A DNA stretch of 64,000 bases, taken from Aurantiochytrium sp. KH105 (Eukaryota > Sar > Bigyra > Thraustochytrida > Thraustochytriidae). The stretch lies in NCBI GenBank assembly GCA_003116975.1, contig BGKB01000169.1, positions 62,001 to 126,000 of the forward strand. The letters are read 5' to 3'. Shown here in pieces: positions 43,337 through 51,059 of this stretch (position 1 is the first letter of the stretch; each line of letters begins with the position of its first letter). The translations under genes and the position numbers were made by a program. The notes under the pieces are model-generated. The model did not search any database, had not been told where the DNA came from, and was given only the letters and a program-made list of their open reading frames with translations.

Positions 43337-45661
43337 TTAGAGCTCGACCTTCTCCTCCTCCACCTCCTCGATCGAGGCAGCGGCCTCCTCTTCCGCCTCG
43401 TCGTCCTCAGGGACCTCAATCTCTGGAAGCAAATCGAGCGAGTCGAGCTGCATGGTCACCTTGAGGATGCGCTGCATGCGCTTGGAAAAGTCCTTCTTGG
43501 CCTCAATGTCAAAGCCCGAGTTGAGCAGCGTCATGTCAAAGAGGACGCGCGCAAGGTCAGAAGTCTCCTCGGCGTCCGGGTCCGACTCAACGCGCGCCTG
43601 CAAGTCGGCGACGATCGGGCTGCGCGGGTTGAGCTCCAAAATGCGCTTCGACATCATCATCATCGGGTTCGAACCGCTGCCAAACGCCTGATGCTTCATG
43701 ATCTTCTCCATGTTCGCAGAGTACCCAAACTGAGAGGAAACAAGCACGGCCGGCGTGTCCGTCACGCGGTTCGACACAACCGCCTTCTCAATCTTGTCCT
43801 CCAAAAGGTTCTGCAAGTAGTCCACCAGCGGCTTGTACGTCTTCTTGTAAAGCTTCTCGCGCTTCTTGTCGTCCTCGGTTTCATCTCCAAACTTGAGACC
43901 CTCCTTGGCCAGACTCTGAAGCTTGTGCGTCTCGAACTCTGGCACCTGCTGCACAAGGTACTCATCGAGGGCGTCGTCCATCATCAGCACCTCAACGCCC
44001 TTGGCGCGCGCCCGCTCCAAAAACGGACTCTGCACAAGCTCGTCCATGTTCGTGCCCGCCAAATAGTAAATGTCCTTTTGCCAATCCTGCATGCGCGACA
44101 CATACGTCTCCAGCGAAATCAACTCGCTATCCTCCGGCATGTCGCCCGAAGGCATCAGCGACGCCGACGTCTTGAAGCGCAAGAGCTTCACCAGCTTGTT
44201 GCGGTTGGCCTGGTCCTCAATGACGCCCAGCTTGACGTTCTTGGAAAACGCCTTCCAAAACGTAGAATACGACGGCGCCTCCTCGTCGTCATCCTCGTCA
44301 TCGTCGTCCTCAATGTCCTCGTCCACAACCTCCTCGTTCAGCTTGCGCTGCTCCGCCTCCGACATCTTGCGCAGAGTCTCCAGCACCTTGCGCGTCAGCT
44401 TCTTGCCAATCACCTTGAGCACCTTGCTCTGCTGCAAGCCCTCGCGGTCCACCTTGAGGGGCAAATCGTTCGAGTCAACCATGCCCTTGATAAAGTTCAT
44501 GTACTTGGGCAGCAAGTCCTCGAGGTCATCTGCGATGAGAACCTTGCGCACGTAAAGCTTCACGTTCGCCTTGGTGTTGTAGTAGTCCTGCATGATGCCG
44601 GGCGGCGCCACGCTGGGCACGTACAGAATCGACGAGAACTCAACCTCGCCCTCGGCGCGGAAATGCGTCCATGTCAGCGCGTCCGCGTAGTCCTTCGAGA
44701 TCGACTTGTAAAACTCCTGGTACTCCTCGTCCTTGACATCTTCCTTGGAGCGCGTCCAGATCGGGTTCTGGTTGTTCACGCGCTCCCACGACCACGTCGT
44801 CACTTCCTTGGTCTTCGGGCTGTCTTCTTCTTCTTCTTCTTCTTCTTCTTCGTCGTCGTCTTCTTCCTCGTCCTCAACTCCATCCTCGCCACCTTCACTC
44901 TCGTCTTCCTCGTCCTCCTCGTCCTCAACCTCAACCATCTCCGTTTTGCTCTTGCGCAAGTAAATGGGAAACTGCGCGAATTCGCTGTACTGCTTCACAA
45001 GACCTTCAAGCTTGTCCTGGTTCGTGTACTCAATGGCATCTTCCTTGAGAAACAGCTTGATCTCCGTGCCGCGTCCAAGCGTGTTCCCGCCCTCGTCCTT
45101 TACAACCGTAAAGCTCGAGTCGGCCGTTGATGTCCACACGTGCTGATCGTCGTTCTGGTGCTTGCTCGTAACCTGCACCTTGTCCGCAACCAAAAAGGCG
45201 GCATAAAAACCGACGCCAAACTGCCCAATCAGGTTCAGGTCGGCGTTCGACTTTTGCGAAGCCATGGCCTCCACGAACTGCGTCGTGCCACTCTTGGCCA
45301 CGGTGCCCAGGTTCATAATAAGGTCCTCCTTGGTCATACCGATACCCGAGTCCCGGATCGTCAAGGTTCGCTCTGCGTCGTCAAAGCTGATGCGCACGTC
45401 CAGGTCCTCGTTTCCTTCCAGCATCTCTGGCGCCTCCACAGAGAGGAAGCGAATCTTGTCCAGGGCATCCACCGCGTTCGACACCAGCTCACGCAGAAAG
45501 ACGTCCTTGTTTGAATACAGACTGTGAATCAGGATATCCAGCAGTCGCGACGTCTCGGACTCAAACTGGTACTTTTCCTCGCCACCGGCTTCGCCTTGCG
45601 CAGTGCCAAGCATGGCCACGCCCACGGCCACGCTCGCCAGCAACGTCCTGGCAAACTTCAT
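43337..45661 (-). CDS. HSP90B1: GRP94/endoplasmin, ER HSP90
   Basis: 774 residues. An ATP-dependent ER-lumen chaperone for secreted and membrane proteins. A signal peptide (1-23) precedes the GHKL ATPase domain: ETSRLLDILIHSLYSNKDVF, FLRELVSNAVDALDK (Mg/ATP Glu and Asn), DSGIGMTKEDL and GQFGVGFYAAF. A charged linker (about 245-285) carries a poly-Glu run coded by TTC/TCT repeats on the plus strand. The middle domain (NQNPIWTRS...) and the C-terminal dimerisation domain follow. The protein ends in KVEL, close to the KDEL/HDEL retrieval signal, which separates it from cytosolic HSP90 (MEEVD end) and from TRAP1. Length is close to animal GRP94 (about 800). No introns are needed. Confidence 0.96.
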   Translation of the reverse strand: MKFARTLLASVAVGVAMLGTAQGEAGGEEKYQFESETSRLLDILIHSLYSNKDVFLRELVSNAVDALDKIRFLSVEAPEMLEGNEDLDVRISFDDAERTLTIRDSGIGMTKEDLIMNLGTVAKSGTTQFVEAMASQKSNADLNLIGQFGVGFYAAFLVADKVQVTSKHQNDDQHVWTSTADSSFTVVKDEGGNTLGRGTEIKLFLKEDAIEYTNQDKLEGLVKQYSEFAQFPIYLRKSKTEMVEVEDEEDEEDESEGGEDGVEDEEEDDDEEEEEEEEEDSPKTKEVTTWSWERVNNQNPIWTRSKEDVKDEEYQEFYKSISKDYADALTWTHFRAEGEVEFSSILYVPSVAPPGIMQDYYNTKANVKLYVRKVLIADDLEDLLPKYMNFIKGMVDSNDLPLKVDREGLQQSKVLKVIGKKLTRKVLETLRKMSEAEQRKLNEEVVDEDIEDDDDEDDDEEAPSYSTFWKAFSKNVKLGVIEDQANRNKLVKLLRFKTSASLMPSGDMPEDSELISLETYVSRMQDWQKDIYYLAGTNMDELVQSPFLERARAKGVEVLMMDDALDEYLVQQVPEFETHKLQSLAKEGLKFGDETEDDKKREKLYKKTYKPLVDYLQNLLEDKIEKAVVSNRVTDTPAVLVSSQFGYSANMEKIMKHQAFGSGSNPMMMMSKRILELNPRSPIVADLQARVESDPDAEETSDLARVLFDMTLLNSGFDIEAKKDFSKRMQRILKVTMQLDSLDLLPEIEVPEDDEAEEEAAASIEEVEEEKVEL

Positions 45662-46408
45662 CCTCGACTCCGAGCGACGCCGCCTCGGACTTCTCGCTTG
45701 CGCCCGTCAGCAAAGAGCAGAGACCTGCTCGCTCTCTTGCTGGCTGGCTGGTTGGTTGGCTGGCTGGCTGGCTGGCAGGCTTGCTCGCGCGTCCCGATCG
45801 TCGCCGCAAAAAGGGATCTGCAGCGAGTCGCCAAGCACCCGGGAGAGAGAGAGGGAGATCTCCGTCGTCTACGGTTGCTTTCCACGTTGGCAACGTCCGG
45901 ACCAACGTCCAGCATGCCCACCTCGGTGAAACACACTTGCGATTTATGGTTTACGTTCATTCTATTGTTTACACTTTTGAGATTTTCCCGACCAGAGAAG
46001 CCCCGAGGGGGTAGCAGCCACACATCGGTTCGGCCGAGACTTTCGCGAAAGACTGGGACACAGTCTAACAGTCGTAGCTGGTTCGTCGGAGCGCGTGCGC
46101 CCAAGACCCACCCTCTCGGCACGGGCAACGAAAGAAGAGAGAGAGAGAGAGAGAGATGGGGGCGCCAGCTTCTCGAAAAAAGAAAGGCAACGCACGTGCA
46201 CTGCAGCTGACGTTTGGCCCACCCCAATTCCGTTGCGTACATTCCCACGACGTACGGTGTGTTAGTTATGGAAAGATGAAGGACGCTCGCTCCCTCGCGC
46301 ACGGCGCAAGACCTGACCCGCCGCGTCAACGGACGACAAGAGTGGCGTAGACGAGCAGCTTGGACTGGCACATTCAACGAAACAACCGCGACAGAAATAA
46401 AAAGACTC
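45662..46408. promoter_or_regulatory. GRP94 upstream region
   Basis: 747 bp upstream of GRP94 and downstream of IMP3. A (TGGC/TGGT)n tract lies at 45739-45779 about 80 bp from the GRP94 start, and a (GA)n tract at 46137-46155. ER-stress elements are plausible for this gene, but I could not point to one with confidence. Confidence 0.35.
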
Positions 46409-46960
46409 TTACTCCTGCAAGAGCTCGTAGTCGTCGAGTTTGTCGTTGTAGCGAGCCACCGCACGACGAATCTTCGAGGAGTCCACCCAGGTAATATAGT
46501 CCTCCATGTTGCGCGTGACAAGAAATGCAGGGTCTGTGATCACTTCGGGGCCAACGCGGAGCTGCCCCTGCTCCACGAAACTCGTCGCCTCCTTGACAGA
46601 TTCTGCAAACTTGAGCCGTACAAGAACCACAGGCAGACGCCGCCTGCAGAATGCAGACACGGTCAATTTCTCCGCCAGCTCCAGATTCTTCTTTCGGGTG
46701 ATAAGACCCATCTTGTAAAGTTTATCGAGCAGCTGCTCCGTCATCTTGATGCGAAAGGGGTCGCGCGCATCGAGCTTGCGCAGACGTGCCGCAATGCGAC
46801 CCGTCTCGCCCACCAGCTTGTTGTACTTCATATAGTCATCTCGACGCTGAACGTGATATCTGCGCATCACCTGCATTTCGCGCAGCGAGTTCTCACGCTT
46901 GTACTGCAGCAAGTCAACCTTGCGCAGGAGCTTCTTCTCGTGATACTTGAGCTCCCTCAT
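46409..46960 (-). CDS. IMP3: IMP3, U3 snoRNP protein
   Basis: 183 residues, one short of human IMP3 (184) and similar along the whole length. IMP3 binds U3 snoRNA and helps it pair with pre-18S rRNA in the nucleolar SSU processome. Diagnostic segments: 'MRELKYHEKKLLRKVDLL' at the start, 'RRYHVQRRDDYMKYNKL', 'LLDKLYKMGLI', the S4 RNA-binding part 'FCRRRLPVVLVRLKFA' with FVEQGQLRVGPEVITDPAFL, and the C-terminal 'EDYITWVDSSKIRRAVARYN'. The start is fixed by this N-terminal match. The gene is divergent from the WW-domain gene, 649 bp away. Confidence 0.97.
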   Translation of the reverse strand: MRELKYHEKKLLRKVDLLQYKRENSLREMQVMRRYHVQRRDDYMKYNKLVGETGRIAARLRKLDARDPFRIKMTEQLLDKLYKMGLITRKKNLELAEKLTVSAFCRRRLPVVLVRLKFAESVKEATSFVEQGQLRVGPEVITDPAFLVTRNMEDYITWVDSSKIRRAVARYNDKLDDYELLQE

Positions 46961-47609
46961 GGTGCCTTGTTTTGCGTTTACTTTGCTTTGGCTGCCCGAG
47001 CGTCACTCTCCGCGACCCTGATCTACGTCTCGCCTCACCTCGTCTCGTCTCGTCACGCCACGCCACGCCACGCCACGCCACGCGAGCTCTCTGCGCCGCG
47101 CACTCGCTCAACAAAAGAAGCAGAACTGACTCGAGTGGCTTGGCTTGGCTTGGCTGGCTGGCTGGCTGTGGCTGGCGAGTGCCTTGTCCACTAAAGTTCA
47201 AAACAGACCTATGTAAATAGTTAGGTCGGTTTACTAATAATTGGAAAAGCTTCTTACTTGTCTCGATTGATCGGCCTGTGGCAGATTGGCTTTCTTCAAC
47301 GACGAGTCTACCCTCCGTGCGCGCGCGCGCGCTCGCCTGCACGCTCGTGTGCTCGCGCGAGCACGCCGTGGCTTCTCCCGCTCCCTTCATATCCTAGCTG
47401 TCTGTCACGTGCAAAAGGTTGGAGGTGAAGAGGAAAAGGACGGCATTGAAGGGGGATATCAACGACGAAAACGACGACGACAACGGCAACGACAAAGGCA
47501 ACCACAAAGACAACGACAGCAACGAAACGTTAAGTCCTTGGGAAACAAACGAACAGAGTGAGTCTCCAAAATAAGCTTGAGACTGCACAGGGAGGGAGCT
47601 CTCGAAATC
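46961..47609. promoter_or_regulatory. Divergent IMP3/WW-protein upstream region
   Basis: 649 bp between divergent starts. It has a (CCACG)n repeat at 47054-47083, a GCGC run near 47318-47332 and a purine-rich ACGAC/AACGAC stretch at 47460-47525. Confidence 0.4.
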
Positions 47610-48530
47610 ATGGACGGCAATAGCAGGAAACGCTCGCGCGGCAACGATTGGCGTGGCGGCGGACGAGGGGGTGGCCGTGGCTGGCAGGGAGGCCGTGGTC
47701 GTGGCCGCGGAGGAATGCAGCACGATGCAGGCCCACCAGGCCGTGGCCGAGGGAGGTCCATGGTCATGCCTGCTTGGATGAAGAATCAACAGTCTGGTGG
47801 GTCCCAGCCCGACGGTCCTGGTGGGCCTGGAGGGTCTCCCGGGCCGGCGCCTGGAAGCGCTGGACATTATCCGCCTTCACGTGCCGACACCTCACCCTCG
47901 GCGCAAGGTTATGGAGGTGCCGGTGGTGGTGGGCCGCCGACCGGAGGACCTTATGCTGCAGCCGCTGCTGCTGCTGGTACGACTGATCGGCGAGGAGGGG
48001 ATCCTCGCGCAGCAGAAGGCGGACACTATGGCCGCTCGGGCGACTATTCCCACCCAGGTGACCGCGATCATGGTCGCGATTTCGATCGTAATCGTGATCG
48101 TGACCACGACCGCGACCGCGACCGCGATTATCACCGATCGAATGACCGCCAATCATCACACCCTCAACACCGCGAACCTTATTCGGGGTCTGCCGCTGCT
48201 GCGTCGAACGGAAACGGATACGGTGATCCAGCCGCAGGTCACAATCAGCAACCGCAAGCACCACCGCCTGTTGATCCGCCTGGGACTCGGGTGGGCCGGT
48301 GGACGGCCCAGATTGATCCCAATTCGCAAAGTATCTTTTACTGGGATCCCGTCACCCGTCAGTCTCAGTGGGAAAGACCGCGTCAACCCGCGCAGCCGCC
48401 GCCCATAAGCCAGCTCCGGCCTCTTCCCGGACCTGAATGGGTCGAAGTCCTCGATGAGAACACGGGCCGTTTCTATCTCTGGAACGAAAAGACGGATGCC
48501 GTCGCATGGCGCGTCGAGGACATCAAATAA
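47610..48530 (+). CDS. RGG-rich protein with two C-terminal WW domains
   Basis: 306 residues. The N-terminal 50 residues are RGG/GRG-rich (RNA-binding type), followed by MVMPAWM, a short motif I associate with nuclear RNA-processing proteins. A Gly/Pro-rich part and an Arg/Asp alternating stretch (150-175, RDRDHDRDRDRD) resemble splicing-factor RD/RS regions. WW domain 1 lies at 229-257 (GRWTAQIDPNSQSIFYWDP, SQWERP) with both Trp. WW domain 2 at 275-303 (EWVEVLDENTGRFYLWNEKT, AVAW) ends AWRVED instead of W-x-x-P, so its Pro-ligand face may be altered. It probably works in splicing or transcription-coupled RNA processing. The start at 47610 begins the RGG region; an upstream in-frame ATG at 47577 adds 11 residues. 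Confidence 0.85.
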   Translation: MDGNSRKRSRGNDWRGGGRGGGRGWQGGRGRGRGGMQHDAGPPGRGRGRSMVMPAWMKNQQSGGSQPDGPGGPGGSPGPAPGSAGHYPPSRADTSPSAQGYGGAGGGGPPTGGPYAAAAAAAGTTDRRGGDPRAAEGGHYGRSGDYSHPGDRDHGRDFDRNRDRDHDRDRDRDYHRSNDRQSSHPQHREPYSGSAAAASNGNGYGDPAAGHNQQPQAPPPVDPPGTRVGRWTAQIDPNSQSIFYWDPVTRQSQWERPRQPAQPPPISQLRPLPGPEWVEVLDENTGRFYLWNEKTDAVAWRVEDIK

Positions 48531-49556
48531 ATCAAATACTCTACCAACCCACCCACCGAGACTACAGCTGACAACTTTGTCGCTGTCTGCCTGTCTGTCT
48601 ACCTGTTCGCCCACCCGCATGTGCCTGCCCGCCTGTCCAGCTTGTGTATCGTAGTAGAATTTGTTAAAATGCGTGATGCGATGTCATAAACACTTTCTTT
48701 TCACACGCGCCCAACTTGCCGCCCAGGCGGTTAATCACCATACTATACCTACTATACCTTCCTCGCACTCTGTTTTGCTTTGCTTTGGTTTGGCTCTTGC
48801 TCTTACTTTGGCTTTACTTTTGGTCTGGTGTGCCTCTCACCGACAGCCAGCTTCCTCGTCCAAGCCAGAGTTTACGCAGCTCCTTGCCGCTCCCGCCGCC
48901 GCAATGGTGCTCTTCTTGACTCCACCTTGCATTGCAACGAAGTCCTCGCCCCCAAGCAGCGGCCGCGATGATCAGGCTCGAGGTCGATCCGTGTGCCGCG
49001 CCTCCGTCATCATCCATATCATGTCGCCAATCGGTCGCTCTCAAAAACTCCTAGACCCACCTCAGTCAGTCGCCCTCATCCTCGTCACGACGATCGCAGT
49101 TCACCGCAAGCGAGCGCAAACCCCCGCGCCGACGCGGAGCCCGAGGCCTGCTCGTGGACGCGGCTGCGGCTGCCAGGGAGCCGCGCCTCTCACGCCGTGC
49201 CCGCGTCGTCGACGGCATCGTCTCGCCTTGCTTGCTCTGTTTGTCTGGCACGTGCCGCGTGGTGTGCACCCTCTCTCTCTATACCTGACGGGGAGTATAC
49301 GAGAGAGAGGTAGCGAGGCGGAGCACGCCGGGAGTACCTACCGGTGCCTGGGCCGCAGCCGCGCAGGGTTGGCGCGAACGAGGCGGGCAGAGAAGGTCCG
49401 GGCAAAGTAGCAACGCGGACCGCGAGGCGAGCCTGGTCGACCGCGCCTTGTGCAGCAGAGCAGACTTCGAAAGTCAGCAAGAAAGGAAACGGAGGAGCTT
49501 GCTTGCTTGCTTGCTTGCGTGCGTGCTAGCGCGTCAAGGGTTCGGAAAAGAGCACC
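48531..49556. other. Intergenic region
   Basis: About 1 kb between two plus-strand genes. A (CTTG)n tract lies at about 49499-49517 close to the START-like gene start. A 249-codon open frame (48661-49410) is low complexity and unsupported. Confidence 0.45.
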
Positions 49557-50714
49557 ATGGCGACCGTGGCTGATGCCGAAGCACTTGAGGAGAGGCGCAA
49601 GTCGCTTGTTGAAGCGAAACGTAACCTTGAGCTTGCGCAGGAAGAGGCCGCCAAGTTCGCGAACATCTTTGCTCGCGAGGGCTACGATAAAATCAAGGCT
49701 GCAGCCCAGCAAGCGCAACTCGTCTCGAGCCGTCGCTGGTATAACTTTTGGGAAAAGGCCTCCCGCGTCCCCTCGACTCTGACCCTCTCGGACGGCTCAA
49801 AGCTTGACTGGACCGAGGTTCTCAACGACGCCCTCGCCGAGGTTCGCGCCGCCGTTGAGGCCCCCGAAAGCGACTTCGAAAAGCCCAGCTCCAAGAGCGG
49901 CGCCACCGTTGCATGGAGCAAGACTCGTGTTGAGCGAGGCATCCCGCTCGTGCGCATCGAAAAGGAGGTTAGTGCGGACCCGCGCGCCATTCTGCTCAGC
50001 CAGATCCGCGCAGCCCATGCCGGCAACGCTGACCCCTCCGTGCTGTACATGCGCGAACATTACACTTACCGCGGCGGCCAGTCGTCCATCATGCATGTCG
50101 TGAAACGTTTCGGTTCCACCGTCGTGTCCAATCGTGACTTCACCGTTTTCCAGACCTGGGCCGAGGCCGACGATGGAACCATTACCTTCGCTGTCAAATC
50201 CGTTGACGAAACTCTTGCCAAGAAAATTGTCCCTGGAGCCATACGGGGCCAGCGCCTTCTCTTCGGCATGCAGATTCGACCTGCCAAGGTCACCAAGACT
50301 TCGTTCTTCGGTGCCACATCGGAAACCGACGGTGCCAAGGTCGTCGCCGTCAGCCATGCTCTTCTCGGAGGCTACCTTCCCGTCTTTCTGCAAAAGCAAT
50401 ACGTGGTGTCCGAAATACTCTCCATACTTTCCACTCTCGATGGCGCCAAGCCCCTGCCCGACACCACCGAGCTCATTGAGCGCTTCATCGAGAACCCGGA
50501 TTCCGACGACGAAGAAGGCGATGCTGCCGCGGCCGCTGCCGTCCAGGCAGAGGCAGAGGTCGAAGCCGAGGTCGAGGCTGCCGAGAAACTCGGTATTAAC
50601 GTCGAAGAAGAAATTGGCGATCTTGCCTCGCTCCGCTCTGCGCATCGCGACAACGCCGAGCCCGAAGCCGAGCTCGAGATTGACGAGGAGTCCGACGCCG
50701 GAACCCGGGATTAA
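49557..50714 (+). CDS. START-like lipid-binding domain protein
   Basis: 385 residues starting in a good context (ACCATGG). An N-terminal helix (1-60) is charged and may be a coiled coil. Residues about 70-310 look like a START/SRPBCC domain: 'VSADPRAILLSQI', 'YMREHYTYRGG', 'VVSNRDFTVFQTWAEADDG', 'TFAVKSVDE' and 'GAIRGQRLLFGMQIRP', the order usual in StAR-related lipid-transfer domains (RDF...W, then G-x-RG, then G-x-x-I-x-P). The C-terminal 70 residues are acidic, Ala/Glu-rich and probably disordered. There is no signal peptide or membrane helix, so it is probably a soluble cytosolic lipid carrier or sensor. The ligand is unknown. Confidence 0.75.
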   Translation: MATVADAEALEERRKSLVEAKRNLELAQEEAAKFANIFAREGYDKIKAAAQQAQLVSSRRWYNFWEKASRVPSTLTLSDGSKLDWTEVLNDALAEVRAAVEAPESDFEKPSSKSGATVAWSKTRVERGIPLVRIEKEVSADPRAILLSQIRAAHAGNADPSVLYMREHYTYRGGQSSIMHVVKRFGSTVVSNRDFTVFQTWAEADDGTITFAVKSVDETLAKKIVPGAIRGQRLLFGMQIRPAKVTKTSFFGATSETDGAKVVAVSHALLGGYLPVFLQKQYVVSEILSILSTLDGAKPLPDTTELIERFIENPDSDDEEGDAAAAAAVQAEAEVEAEVEAAEKLGINVEEEIGDLASLRSAHRDNAEPEAELEIDEESDAGTRD

Positions 50715-51059
50715 TGGAAGCGAACATGACGCCTCAAGCTCTCCTCGCAAGCGCTGCCCTTGACCAAAATTGACGAGCCGCTCTCCGCAGCCCCCAAAAC
50801 GCCTGGAGCCTAACTTTTGAACTTCTTTCTCCCTCCCTCGTTCTCTCTCATACTCTGTGTGAACATCAGCTACGTATCGAACGAGCTAGCTGGCTTCATC
50901 CATTCGTTCAATCTAATCTTTTTTCTCTTCTCTTCTCCTTTTTCTACTTTGTTTACAATCACAAACTGTCTTCATGAGGCTACGAATAGGCCTAGTATAA
51001 AATAAAGAACCTCGGGATGTGCAAATGTGAGCACGCTGGCAGTTCGAGATAGGAAGGCA
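50715..51059. other. Convergent intergenic region
   Basis: 345 bp, T/C-rich in the middle (50915-50945), between convergent stops. No gene is seen. Confidence 0.5.

Noticed and set aside
42932..45130. 732-codon plus-strand frame opposite GRP94
   Set aside because: Antisense shadow of a strongly conserved chaperone; its Leu/Arg/His-rich translation reflects the complementary codons.
48661..49410. 249-codon plus-strand frame in the spacer before the START-like gene
   Set aside because: Mixed low-complexity translation, no domain and no conserved start; it is probably leader or spacer.
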